DNA of 64,000 bases from Iodidimonas nitroreducens (GTDB taxonomy: Bacteria; Pseudomonadota; Alphaproteobacteria; Sphingomonadales; Rhodothalassiaceae): NCBI RefSeq assembly GCF_008579165.1, contig NZ_BKCN01000002.1. One strand, given 5' to 3'. Below, in pieces: positions 17,846 to 26,429 of the stretch (position 1 is its first letter; each line of letters opens with the position of its first letter). A model generated the notes under the pieces. That model was not told where the DNA came from. It searched no databases and saw only the letters and a program-made list of their open reading frames with translations. A program made the translations under genes and the position numbers.

Positions 17846-18220
17846 ATGGACATCACCGAAATCAAAGGCAGCGGAAAACCGTTTGTCACGGCTTATGGAC
17901 CGGGCAGTTTCAGCTTTGGCGACAGGGTTTTATCCGGCCCTGTGATGGTAACTCCCGATACCATCAGGGGCTTTGATCAGCCGGATTTGAACCGCTTGAA
18001 GCCTGAAAATCTTGCCAGACTCCTGCCTTTTTTGCAGACTATGGATATCGTGCTTGTGGGCACCGGCGGTGCCGCCTCCACTTTACCCGATGATGTGCGC
18101 GCTTGGGCGAAGGATCAGGGGCTTTCCCTTGATATCATGGATAGCGGGGCAGCGGCGCGCACCTTTAATGTGCTTTTAGCGGAAGAACGCCGGGTTGGGG
18201 CCGTTCTTTTTCCATTGTGA
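17846..18220 (+). CDS. Mth938-domain (DUF498) protein
   Basis: A 124-residue soluble protein of the Mth938-like fold (FSFGDRVLSGPVMVTP, DIVLVGTGGAA, GLSLDIMDSGAAARTFNVLLAEERRVGAVL). Its exact function is unknown; the human relative NDUFAF3 helps assemble complex I. In alphaproteobacteria it commonly sits after secF, as here. The frame is open further upstream but the ATG at 17846 follows AAGGG and starts the conserved domain. Confidence 0.85.
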   Translation: MDITEIKGSGKPFVTAYGPGSFSFGDRVLSGPVMVTPDTIRGFDQPDLNRLKPENLARLLPFLQTMDIVLVGTGGAASTLPDDVRAWAKDQGLSLDIMDSGAAARTFNVLLAEERRVGAVLFPL

Positions 18221-18263
18221 TTTTTTCGATCAAGATTTTGATTTCTGACAGGAGCAGGCCATC

Positions 18264-19725
18264 ATGCTGAATGACATTATCGCGCTTCAAAACCGCCAAT
18301 TGCTAAGACAGCAGACTTTTGTCAATGGCCAATGGATGGATGCCGCATCGGGGGATCGTTTCGATGTGCTCAATCCCGCCAATCAGCAGGTTATTGCCAG
18401 CGTGCCCAGCCTATCCGCCGATGAGGTGGATCTGGCGATCAAGGGGGCGGCGAAAGCTCAGAAAGATTGGGCGGCAAGGCCCGCGCAGGAACGCAGCGCC
18501 ATTTTGCGCCGCTGGTTTGAGCTCATTCATGAAAATGCCGATGATCTGGCTTTGCTGATGACCACGGAACAAGGCAAACCACTGGCCGAGGCGCGTGGCG
18601 AGGTGGCTTATGCCGCCAGTTTCATCGAATGGTTTGCCGAAGAAGCGAAACGGGTTTATGGGCGGACCATCCCGCAGCAGAAAAATGATCGGCGTTTGCT
18701 GGTTTTGAAGCAGCCTGTGGGGGTTGTGGCCGCGATCACACCGTGGAATTTTCCGGCGGCCATGCTCACGCGGAAAGCCGGGCCGGCGCTGGCTGCGGGC
18801 TGTGCGATGGTGGCAAAGCCTGCCGAAGATACGCCGCTCACCGCCCTTGCTCTGGGCTGGCTGGCGGCCGAAGCGGGGGTGCCTGCTGGGGTTTTGAATA
18901 TCGTGACCGGCAAACCGGCCATTGTGGGCGGGGCTTGATGGCCAGTGATCTGGTGCGCAAGATCAGCTTCACCGGCTCCACGGATGTGGGCAAGCTTTTG
19001 ATGCGTCAGGCGGCGGATAGCGTCAAGAAAATGAGCTTGGAATTGGGCGGCAATGCGCCTTTCATCGTTTTTGATGATGCCGATATCGATGCTGCCGTGG
19101 ATGGGGTGATGGCTTCGAAATTCCGCAATACCGGGCAAACCTGCGTTTGTGCCAATCGGATTTTCGTGCAGGCCGGGGTTTATGATCATTTCACCCAAAA
19201 GCTGGCCCAGGCCGTTGCATCCCTAAAGGTTGGGGTTGGCACCGAAGCGGGCGTGACCCAGGGCCCCCTGATCAATCAAGCGGCCCTTGAAAAGGTGCAG
19301 CGCCATGTGGACGATGCCAAAGCCAAAGGCGGGCGCATTCTTGGCGGCGGGGCGCCCCATGCTTTGGGCGGCACCTTTTTCCAGCCCACGGTGATTGCCG
19401 ATGCCACAACCGATATGCAGCTTTACGGCGAAGAAACCTTTGGCCCGGTGGCTCCGGTTTTTTCATTTGAAACCGATGATGAAGCCATTTCATTGGCCAA
19501 TGATACGCCTTTTGGTTTGGCCTCTTATTTCTATAGCCGGGATCTGGGGCGGATTTTTCGCGCCGCCGAAGCTCTGGAAACCGGGATCGTGGCAGTCAAT
19601 ACCGGTGTTTTCTCGACCGAAGTTGCGCCTTTGGCGGGGTGAAGGAATCCGGTTTGGGCCGGGAAGGGGGGCATGAGGGGATCGATGAATATCTGGAAAC
19701 AAAATTCCTGTGCCTTGGCCTGTGA
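18264..19725 (+). CDS. NAD(P)-dependent succinate-semialdehyde-type dehydrogenase (two frameshifts)
   Basis: An aldehyde dehydrogenase closest in look to GabD. Seen: AAITPWNFPAAMLTRKAGPALAAG (cofactor binding), KPAEDTPLTALAL, KISFTGSTDVGKLLM, LELGGNAPFIVFDDADID with the catalytic Glu, and NTGQTCVCANRIFVQAG with the catalytic Cys. The frame breaks at about 18934 (one C needed, GGCCTTGATG, giving GGALMASDLVRK) and about 19629 (one C, GCGCCCTTTGG, giving EVAPFGGVKESGLGREGG). With both repaired it is 487 residues, a normal length. AGGAGCAGGCC lies before the ATG. The true substrate may be another semialdehyde. Confidence 0.88.
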
Positions 19726-19736
19726 ACGAAAAATGG

Positions 19737-19808
19737 TGCAATGCACAAAAATCGCTTGACAAGTGCGACGCCTAAGCCCATATCAGTCGTGTTGTTGCAG
19801 TGCAGCAA
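19737..19808 (+). promoter_or_regulatory. Phasin promoter with PhaR-like TGC-rich sites
   Basis: TTGACA at 19756-19761 and CATATC at 19779-19784, spaced by 17 bases, form a sigma-70 promoter. It is flanked by TGCAATGCACAA (19737-19748) and the palindrome-like TTGCAGTGCAGCAA (19795-19808). PhaR, the PHB-responsive repressor of phasin genes, is known to bind TGC-rich sequences of this sort. The second site would cover the transcription start. PhaR control is inferred. Confidence 0.55.
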
Positions 19809-19837
19809 TCATATTCACCTCGTTATGGAGCGCAGAC

Positions 19838-20254
19838 ATGGCAACCACCCGTAAAATCGATGCCCCCGAGAATGCTTTTGCTTCTCTGTTCAAGACCCCG
19901 AATTTCGATGTCAACGCTATCGTTGAAGCCCAACGCAAGAATGTTGAAGCCCTGATCGAAGCCAATCGCGTCGCCTTTGAAGGCTACAAGACGGTTTCTG
20001 AAAAGCAGGTCGCTTTCGTGCGCACCGTTTTTGAAGATGCTTCAGGCGTTGCCACCGATGTGCTAAACGGCAAAACTCCCGAAGCCAATGCCAGCAAGCA
20101 AGCTGAATTTGCTCAGGATGTGGCCCGCAAAGGCTTTGATGGTTTCCGCGAAGTGTCGGAACTTGCCCTCAATGTGAACCGTGATGCCTTTGGTGTGATC
20201 CAAAAGCGCTTCACCGAAACCGTTGATGAATTGAAGGCCGTTAAAGCCAACTGA
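19838..20254 (+). CDS. Phasin family protein
   Basis: A 138-residue, highly helical, soluble protein of the phasin family, which coats polyhydroxyalkanoate granules. It reads MATTRKIDAPENAFASLFKTPNFDVNAIVEAQRKNVEALIEANRVA..., the usual start, with amphipathic helices through residues 30-135 and no cysteine. TATGGAG precedes the ATG. Promoter and PhaR-like sites are directly upstream and a terminator directly downstream, so it is a single-gene unit. Its presence implies PHB storage, although no synthase gene is in this window. Confidence 0.88.
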   Translation: MATTRKIDAPENAFASLFKTPNFDVNAIVEAQRKNVEALIEANRVAFEGYKTVSEKQVAFVRTVFEDASGVATDVLNGKTPEANASKQAEFAQDVARKGFDGFREVSELALNVNRDAFGVIQKRFTETVDELKAVKAN

Positions 20255-20315
20255 TCATTGATCAGATGCAGGGATGATTTTGTAACCCCGCTGATCGCTT
20301 GATCGTCAAAAAACC

Positions 20316-20354
20316 AAAGCCCGGATGACCTTATAAAGGCTGTCCGGGCTTTTT
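20316..20354. terminator. Bidirectional intrinsic terminator between phasin and MoxR genes
   Basis: AAAGCCCGGA and TCCGGGCTTTTT form a strong stem with A-rich and T-rich flanks, so it serves both convergent genes. Confidence 0.85.
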
Positions 20355-20361
20355 CGTATTT

Positions 20362-21219
20362 TCAGCGTTGTTCGCGGCGATTAAGGAAAGCCAGCCGCTC
20401 GAACAAAGCCACATCATGTTCGTTTTTCAAAAGGGCCCCATGCAAAGGGGGAATGGCACTTTTACCCGCACCGCTTTTCAAGGCATCGGGCGGCAGATCT
20501 TCCGACATCAAAAGCTTGAGCCAATCAAGCAATTCCGAGGTTGATGGTTTTTTCTTCAGCCCCGGCACGTCGCGCACATCGTAAAAAATGCTAAGGGCAT
20601 CATGAACCAGGCGTTTTTGCAAATCGGGATAATGCACATCGATGATCTGAAGCATGGTTTGGCGATCGGGAAAGCGGATATAATGGAAAAAGCAGCGCCG
20701 CAAAAAAGCATCCGGCAGTTCTTTTTCATTATTGGATGTGATGATCACAATCGGCCGTTTTTCAGCGCGAATGGTTTCCCCGGTTTCGTAAACATGAAAT
20801 TCCATGCGATCCAGTTCTAAAAGCAGATCATTGGGAAATTCGATATCCGCCTTGTCGATTTCATCGATCAGCAAAATGGGCTGTTCCTCGGCAACAAATG
20901 CCTCCCACAGCTTTCCGCGCTTGATATAATGCCGAATATCGCTGACCCGGGGATCGCCCAACTGGCTATCACGCAAACGTGAAACCGCATCATATTCATA
21001 AAGGCCCTGCTGCGCCTTGGTCGTGGATTTTACATGCCATTCAATCAGGGGGCGGCCAAAAGCCCGGGCCACTTCCTGTGCCAGAACCGATTTTCCGGTG
21101 CCCGGTTCCCCCTTCACTAATAAAGGACGACCAAGGCGCGCTGCGGCATTCACCGCAATCGTCAGATCATCGGTGCTAACATAGCGATCCGTTCCCGTGA
21201 ATTGACCGGAAGTTTTCAT
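20362..21219 (-). CDS. MoxR-type AAA+ ATPase
   Basis: A 285-residue AAA+ ATPase. Walker A is GEPGTGKS (37-44), Walker B ILLIDE (115-120), and ITSNNEKELPDAFLRRC carries sensor 1 and the arginine finger region. MoxR ATPases act with VWA-domain proteins as metal-insertion or maturation chaperones. Here no VWA/CoxE gene follows; the gene ends at a shared terminator. A partner could lie elsewhere in the genome. This form (starting TDRYVSTDDLTIAVN) resembles the CoxD-like group. Confidence 0.85.
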   Translation of the reverse strand: MKTSGQFTGTDRYVSTDDLTIAVNAAARLGRPLLVKGEPGTGKSVLAQEVARAFGRPLIEWHVKSTTKAQQGLYEYDAVSRLRDSQLGDPRVSDIRHYIKRGKLWEAFVAEEQPILLIDEIDKADIEFPNDLLLELDRMEFHVYETGETIRAEKRPIVIITSNNEKELPDAFLRRCFFHYIRFPDRQTMLQIIDVHYPDLQKRLVHDALSIFYDVRDVPGLKKKPSTSELLDWLKLLMSEDLPPDALKSGAGKSAIPPLHGALLKNEHDVALFERLAFLNRREQR

Positions 21220-21366
21220 CTGGCTGTCTTTCTAAGCATAGGGTCTTTGATTGTCATCTTTGTCGCATGATCTGTTAGCAGCAGGCTAAGCATGGAACAA
21301 GGATGTGACAAGCCTTGGCGGCTCTCCCGCCCCTGCCATCCTGCCAATGCCTGTAGGGCGGCTGGT

Positions 21367-21384
21367 TTGGCACAAGTTTTGCTG
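21367..21384 (+). promoter_or_regulatory. Sigma-54 promoter of the flbT-flaF operon
   Basis: TTGGCACAAGTTTTGCTG has GG (21369-21370), exactly ten bases, then GC (21381-21382), the invariant -24/-12 spacing. It is 172 bases upstream of flbT. In the 336-base gap from 21220 to 21555 I see no other firm feature. A frame from the ATG at 21420 (MLKINEERLRADGKF), with AAGGG before it, is open through this leader into flbT out of frame, but is not convincing as a gene. Confidence 0.75.
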
Positions 21385-21555
21385 ATCTTTAGCCTGATGA
21401 TTGTGTCGATGAAGGGATCATGCTTAAAATCAATGAAGAAAGGTTGCGCGCGGATGGAAAATTCCCCACAGCCTTTAACAGAGCGGAAACCCCTTATGGC
21501 CTAGCCTTGGGCATTATCTGGTCAGAATGCCCAAGCCGGATCTGGAGAGACATTC

Positions 21556-21951
21556 ATGGCACTCAAGCTATCGCTGAAACCCGGCGAGAAATTCGTGGTC
21601 AATGGGGCCGTGATCGCCAATGGCGACCGGCGTTCGTCATTGGTCATTCAAAACAAGGTCTCGATCCTGCGGGAAAAGGATATCATGCGCGAACAAGATG
21701 CCAATACCCCGGCGCGGCGCATCTATTTCCCGATCATGCTGTGCTATCTCGATCCCGATGGGCGCTCCAAATATATCGAGGAATTCATCACAAGAATGAC
21801 CGAATTCATGTCGGTGGTTGAAGATCCGGAAACCAAGAAAAACTGTGTCGAAATCAGTCAGGATGTGATGAACAGCCATTATTACAAGGCTTTGATGACC
21901 TGTAAAAAGCTGTTTGTTTTTGAACAAAAGAGGCTTGATTATGTCCCTTGA
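21556..21951 (+). CDS. flbT: Flagellar biosynthesis repressor FlbT
   Basis: A 131-residue protein. FlbT binds flagellin mRNA 5' ends and limits their translation until the hook is built; in some alphaproteobacteria it acts positively. It reads MALKLSLKPGEKFVVNGAVIANGDRRSSLVIQN and REKDIM...ARRIYFPIMLCYLDP, the family core, at normal length. GGAGA precedes the ATG. It overlaps the start of flaF by 11 bases. A sigma-54 promoter lies upstream. Confidence 0.95.
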   Translation: MALKLSLKPGEKFVVNGAVIANGDRRSSLVIQNKVSILREKDIMREQDANTPARRIYFPIMLCYLDPDGRSKYIEEFITRMTEFMSVVEDPETKKNCVEISQDVMNSHYYKALMTCKKLFVFEQKRLDYVP

Positions 21952-22402
21952 TGCCTATCATCAAAGGCAGGCCGCAGCCGAGCTGCCCCAGCAAACGGAA
22001 TATCGCCTGTTTGGCCGTGTTACCGGCGCCTTGATCGAGGCAAAGGAGAAGGAGCTGTCAGGCGCCGCGCTGATGAAGGCGCTGGATTGGAACCGGCGGC
22101 TGTGGTCCACCTTGGCTGTTGATTGCGGGGCCGAAGAAAACACTTTGCCCAAGGAAACCCGGGCGCAGATCATTTCTCTGTCGATCTATGTATCGAAAAC
22201 CACCAGCCGGGTGTTTCGGGGGGAAATGCCCATCGATGATCTGATTAAAATCAACAAAATCATTATGGAGGGGCTGGCCGCCCAAGCCAGGCGCACCCAG
22301 GATGAGGCCAAGCGCCAGCGCGAAACGGCCCATTCGGGCGCGGAGCAAAAAGGGGATCAGCCCCAGCCATCTGGCCTGCCGCTGGGCGGGCTTGTGGGTT
22401 AA
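21941..22402 (+). CDS. flaF: Flagellar biosynthesis regulator FlaF
   Basis: A 153-residue protein that acts together with FlbT on flagellin synthesis and is needed for filament secretion. Signature: EYRLFGRVTGALIEA, MKALDWNRRLWSTLAVDC, RAQIISLSIYVSKTTSRVFRGE. About 35 extra C-terminal residues (Gln/Pro/Gly rich) extend beyond the usual 115-120. The start lies within the last codons of flbT with GAGG before it. Confidence 0.93.
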   Translation: MSLDAYHQRQAAAELPQQTEYRLFGRVTGALIEAKEKELSGAALMKALDWNRRLWSTLAVDCGAEENTLPKETRAQIISLSIYVSKTTSRVFRGEMPIDDLIKINKIIMEGLAAQARRTQDEAKRQRETAHSGAEQKGDQPQPSGLPLGGLVG

Positions 22403-22427
22403 GGGATCGATCTGCCCCTTGCCATGA

Positions 22428-22475
22428 GCGGTAAATTTTGCCGCTAATCCCCAGAAAACTCGGCAAAAATTGCCG
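22428..22475 (+). promoter_or_regulatory. Twin palindromes upstream of flagellin 1 (enhancer-like sites)
   Basis: Site 1 is GCGGTAAATTTTGCCGC (22428-22444), site 2 is CGGCAAAAATTGCCG (22461-22475, a perfect 6+3+6 palindrome). Both share CGG(C/T)AA...TTGCCG. They lie 110-157 bases upstream of the sigma-54 core promoter, where an FlbD/NtrC-type activator binds. Site 1 recurs almost exactly upstream of flagellin 2. Confidence 0.6.
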
Positions 22476-22582
22476 GATAGGCAAAAAATTCCCCACTCAG
22501 AAACTTTGATCCTTAATCTGCATAGTTCTATAAAACCACATCTAAACAATAACTTATGTTATAAAATCGGCAATCGTTAAAA

Positions 22583-22600
22583 CTGGCATCGTCATTGCAT
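22583..22600 (+). promoter_or_regulatory. Sigma-54 promoter of flagellin 1
   Basis: CTGGCATCGTCATTGCAT has GG at 22585-22586, ten bases, and GC at 22597-22598. It is about 70 bases upstream of the flagellin start codon. Confidence 0.8.
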
Positions 22601-22668
22601 GAGTACTGCCGAAGCAAAAAGCTTCAAGAGCAAAATGCTCGGTAAAACCCCAGAATGGAGATGCCAAA

Positions 22669-23933
22669 ATGGCTTTTTCTGTGAATACCAATGCCGGTGC
22701 CTTCCTCGCACTGCAATCTCTCTCTTCAACCAATCGTGAACTCGCCACAACCCAAGACCGTATTTCTACGGGTCTTGAGGTTGCTTCTGTGCGTGACGAT
22801 TCAGCCACCTTCCTGATCGCCCAAAATCAGCGCTCCGATCTTGCCGGTATCAATGCCGCCCGGTCGAGCCTTGATCGTGCATCCAGCACCCTCGATGTGG
22901 GCGTGAATGCGGCAGAAGCCGTGTCCGATCTTTTGATCAGCGCACGTGAAATTGCGGTCTCCGTGCAGGATACCGGTCTTGATCAGGCGTCGGTCGATTC
23001 GCTCAATCGTGATTTCTCGGCCCTTGTGTCGCAGATCGATTCCATCGTTGGGCAGGCTGAATTTAACGGCGTCAATATCGTTGATGGCGGTGGCCAGAAT
23101 GTGGATGCCATCACCGGCGTGAACCGCGCTGGGGATATCAGCCGGATTTCGGTTGCCGGTGTTGATTTGCGGACCAACAGCACCACCGCAACATCCACCT
23201 TGATACCTTTGATCTGGGAACTTTGGACAATCTGGGTTCCATCAATGGGACATCTGATGAACAACAGGCCATTTTGGCTGCCCTGCGGAATGCCGGGGAT
23301 GATCAGAATGCCATCGTTTCCGACGTCAATGGCGTTTTGTCGATTGATGTAACTGTCGCTACCCTGAATGATGCTGGTACAGCAGGCGATACCACTGATG
23401 ATAGTTTTGAAATCTCCTTTGGTGGTGGAGCCATTACGTTCGCAACGGCAGCAGGTGATAGCTCGACCGACACCACACCTGCTGACGGTGTTGCGGATAT
23501 TGCCGATACGGCTGCTGAATTTTTGGGCCCGAGCTCCGCAGGTGATCTTGTTATTCAAGGAGCACAAGGGACTTTTGGCGCCGCAGCTATTGGCGGGGTC
23601 ACTCCGGGTGCAACGAATATTGCACTGCGCGATATCGATTTTAATAATGCAGCCCAGCGGGCTTCTGCTGTGGCGGTAGTCGATAACTTCCAGCAGAATG
23701 TTGGAACCATCCTCAGCCAGCTTGGTTCGGCTGTTCAGCAGGTTGAACTGCAATCTGAATTTGCATCCAATCTGTCGGATTCGATCGAAGTGGGGATTGG
23801 TAATCTGGTCGATGCCGATCTGTCGCGCGAAGCCGCTAATCTGCAGGCATTGCAGGTGCAGCAGCAATTGGGTCTTCAGGCCGCGGGTATTGCCAATCAG
23901 GCGCCCGGCTCGATCCTGGCCCTCTTCCGTTAA
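22669..23933 (+). CDS. Flagellin 1 (frameshifted in this sequence)
   Basis: A filament subunit. The N-terminal D0/D1 coiled region is clear (MAFSVNTNAGAFLALQSL, QDRISTGLEVASVRDDSATFLIAQ, residues 1-150), as is the C-terminal one (VDADLSREAANLQALQVQQQLGLQAAGIANQAPGSILALFR). Between them is a variable, Gly/Ala/Thr/Asp-rich surface domain. The frame changes at about 23198; one extra C (ACCCTTGAT) restores LDTFDLGTLDNLGSINGTSDEQQ. Corrected length is 421 residues. It shares its termini closely with flagellin 2 at 25230. AATGGAGATG precedes the start, and a strong terminator follows. Confidence 0.9.
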
Positions 23934-23943
23934 GAAAAATCCT

Positions 23944-23983
23944 GAAGGGCGGCGGCAGAAGGTGGCCGCCCTTCTTCTCTTTT
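23944..23983 (+). terminator. Intrinsic terminator after flagellin 1
   Basis: GAAGGGCGGC pairs with GCCGCCCTTC, followed by TTCTCTTTT, 10 bases after the stop codon. Confidence 0.85.
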
Positions 23984-24029
23984 CCGCATCGGCTTGGTTT
24001 TTCAAGCCCTTGAGGGCGGGAATTTTACA

Positions 24030-24473
24030 ATGATCAGAATGGATATACAGAATATTATCGCTCAGCCGACTGAACTCACTTCCCAAAATGGGGGAGGTGT
24101 GCGGTCTGTCGCGCCGACGGCTGCGGTCATTTCAGACAGGTCTAACTTGCAAAATCAAGGGCTCCAAACTCAGCGGCCACAAAACGAAGCCGTCCAGGGG
24201 CAATCCCGGATTTTGGCCTTCGAGCCTGAGAGCCCTCTGGACGAACGAAGCCTGGATTCGCAAATCGAGGAGACCATTTCCCGATTGATCGGAGAAGATT
24301 TCAATATGGCGCGTCTGCGAATTGATCAGGATGAAGAAACAGGCCGGGTGGTTTTTCAATCGGTCAATCGTGAAACCGGCGAGGTGATCAGCCAGTTTCC
24401 GCCCGAAACCGTGTTGCGACTCATTTCCTCAATCCGCGAGGCCGAGGGCATTGTGCTGGATGCCACCGTCTAG
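24030..24473 (+). CDS. flaG: FlaG-family flagellar protein
   Basis: A 147-residue protein. The C-terminal half matches FlaG: MARLRIDQDEETGRVVFQSVNRETGEVISQFPPETVLRLISSIREAEG. The N-terminal 75 residues are polar and look disordered. FlaG is linked to filament length control. It lies between two flagellin genes. No sigma-54 promoter is seen directly upstream; it may be read through from flagellin 1 past the terminator. The ATG at 24030 is used, although a second ATG three codons later is possible. Confidence 0.8.
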   Translation: MIRMDIQNIIAQPTELTSQNGGGVRSVAPTAAVISDRSNLQNQGLQTQRPQNEAVQGQSRILAFEPESPLDERSLDSQIEETISRLIGEDFNMARLRIDQDEETGRVVFQSVNRETGEVISQFPPETVLRLISSIREAEGIVLDATV

Positions 24474-24489
24474 CGCCATTCCTCTGTTC

Positions 24490-24990
24490 GTCACCTCACA
24501 AAAATCGTAACCCCGTTCCCCTCTTTCGTCACCCCGGGCCCCTTCTTTCGTCACCCCGGCCCCCGAGCCGGGGTCCACCCTTTCCCACCCTCCGCCCTTC
24601 AAAGATGGATCCCGGGTCTCCGCCCGGGATGACGAAAAAAATAGGGCCGGGGTCCACCCTTTCCCACCCTCCGCCCTTCAAAGATGGATCCCGGGTCTGC
24701 GCCCGGGATGACGTAAGTTAATAGCGTCACATATAAAAATCGTCACCCCGGCCCCCGAGCCGGGGTCCACCCTTTCCCACTCTCCGCCCTTCAAAGATGG
24801 ATCCCGGGTCTCCGCCCGGGATGACGAAAAAAATAGGGCCGGGGTCCACCCTTTCCCACCCTCCGCCCTTCAAAGATGGATCCCGGGTCTCCGCCCGGGA
24901 TGACGAAAAAATAGGGCCGGGATGACGAAAAAATAGGGCCGGGATGACGGAAAAATAGGGCCGGGATGGCGAAGAGGGGCCGGAATGACG
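24490..24990. repeat. Tandem GC-rich palindromic repeats, locus 3
   Basis: Four units of about 100 bases. Each has a GGCC...CCGGGG arm, the linker 'tccaccctttcccaccctccgcccttcaaagatgg', and the hairpin ATCCCGGGTCTCCGCCCGGG followed by atgacg. The last unit trails off in four short copies of 'aaaaatagggccgggatgacg'. The array shares the phrase 'gcgtcacatataaaaatcgtcacc' with locus 2. It fills the gap between flaG and the flagellin 2 promoter. Confidence 0.9.
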
Positions 24991-25013
24991 CGGTGGAGGG
25001 GGCCACAAAAGAC

Positions 25014-25030
25014 GTGGTAAATTCTGCCGC
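25014..25030 (+). promoter_or_regulatory. Enhancer-like palindrome upstream of flagellin 2
   Basis: GTGGTAAATTCTGCCGC is identical to 22428-22444 at 15 of 17 positions and lies 121 bases upstream of the -24 element, compared with 141 at flagellin 1. Confidence 0.6.
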
Positions 25031-25148
25031 TCTGGCTGGGGCGGATTTTCCCTATCGGGTAGAATGCACAGTATTTCTTCGCATCTCCGCGCGCACAAAT
25101 TATAAAAATTATTTATCTAAAACAATTATTTATCAAATAAATTCTGAA

Positions 25149-25166
25149 TTGGCACGCTTTTCGCAT
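25149..25166 (+). promoter_or_regulatory. Sigma-54 promoter of flagellin 2
   Basis: TTGGCACGCTTTTCGCAT has GG at 25151-25152, ten bases, GC at 25163-25164; the -24 half is a full consensus match. It is about 65 bases upstream of the start codon. Confidence 0.8.
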
Positions 25167-25229
25167 TAGCTGCTGCGATTGCAGGAGCACCGGCGGCAGA
25201 TGTCGCCCTCAATATGAAGGAGGGGCAAA

Positions 25230-26429
25230 ATGGCCTTTTCAGTAAATACGAATAGTAGCGCATTAGAAGCCTTGCGTCAGCTTGTAGGTACCAATCGCAG
25301 CTTGGAAATAACCCAAAGCCGTATCAATACAGGTCTTGATGTGCGAACGGCTGCCGATGATCCAGCCAATTTCTCGATTGCCCAGAATTTGCGTGGGCAG
25401 GTGCGCGGTTTTGAGGCTGTGCGTTCAAGCCTTGATCGCGCCACCAGCACGGTGGATATTGCCATCGCTGCCGCTGAAACCATATCCGATCTGCTGATCG
25501 ATATGCGGGAAACCACCATCGCCGCCGCTGATAGCGGCATCGATAGCCAATCCCGTCAAGCCTTGAGCGACGAATTCAGCCGTCTTTTGGAACAGGTCAA
25601 TTCGGTTGTCAGTCAGGCCAATTTCAATGGCACCAATATCGTTGATCCGTCACTGACCCGGATCACCGCCCTCACTGGTACCGAGGTGGCGGTGAATGAT
25701 ATCAACGCGGACGGAATTGTTGATGCGGGCGAAGCCAAACTTTCTAATATCATTGAGATCAATGGCCGCGACCTGACAACGAACGGCCTTGGCATCGCGA
25801 TCAATAATTTCGAGATTGATCCGGCACTGGGCTATGACGTCAATATCAATGATCTTTCCGCCGTTGCGCAAAATCTTGATGATCGCGATTTCGTCAATGC
25901 CCTGGTGGCTGCAGGCAATGCCGATAATATCATCGACCCCACGACCAATCCGGCGAGCTTTGATTTTTCGGGCGTCACCTTTCCTATTCCCGCAGCACCG
26001 GGAAATACCATCAGCTTGGGTGGCCAGAACTTCACGATACCGGCAGGAACCACTCAGGCGCAATTGGAAGCCGATTTTTCAATCGCAACGGCAACGCCTT
26101 TTACCATTACCGCTACACCGGCGGATAATTTCAGCTCCAATGTCCGGGCCGAACAGGCGCTGGTGGATGTTGATAATGCGCTTCAGCAAGTGAACAGCGT
26201 GTTGGCTGAATTTGGTGCGGCGGCCCGACAGCTCGAATTATCCACCAATTTCACCATTCGTTTGTCGGATGAATTGCAGGTGGGGATCGGCAATCTCGTG
26301 GATGCCGATCTGGCACGGGAATCGGCCAGCCTTCAGGCGCTTCAGGTGAAGCAGCAATTGGGCTTGCAGGCGCTGTCTATTGCCAATAGATCACCGCAAT
26401 CAATCTTGTCGCTGTTCGGCGGCAACTAA
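25230..26429 (+). CDS. Flagellin 2
   Basis: A complete 399-residue flagellin. The N-terminus is MAFSVNTNSSALEALRQLVGTNRSLEITQSRINTGLDV, with ADDPANFSIAQNLRGQVRGF; the C-terminus is DELQVGIGNLVDADLARESASLQALQVKQQLGLQALSIANRSPQSILSLFGGN. The middle (about 150-300) is a variable surface domain unlike that of flagellin 1. AAGGAGG lies shortly before the ATG. Its stop overlaps the stop of the convergent YbjQ-like gene by four bases. Confidence 0.95.
   Translation: MAFSVNTNSSALEALRQLVGTNRSLEITQSRINTGLDVRTAADDPANFSIAQNLRGQVRGFEAVRSSLDRATSTVDIAIAAAETISDLLIDMRETTIAAADSGIDSQSRQALSDEFSRLLEQVNSVVSQANFNGTNIVDPSLTRITALTGTEVAVNDINADGIVDAGEAKLSNIIEINGRDLTTNGLGIAINNFEIDPALGYDVNINDLSAVAQNLDDRDFVNALVAAGNADNIIDPTTNPASFDFSGVTFPIPAAPGNTISLGGQNFTIPAGTTQAQLEADFSIATATPFTITATPADNFSSNVRAEQALVDVDNALQQVNSVLAEFGAAARQLELSTNFTIRLSDELQVGIGNLVDADLARESASLQALQVKQQLGLQALSIANRSPQSILSLFGGN

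Noticed and set aside
24490..24990. CRISPR array
   Set aside because: Units of about 100 bases are repeats throughout with no unique spacers, and there are no cas genes.
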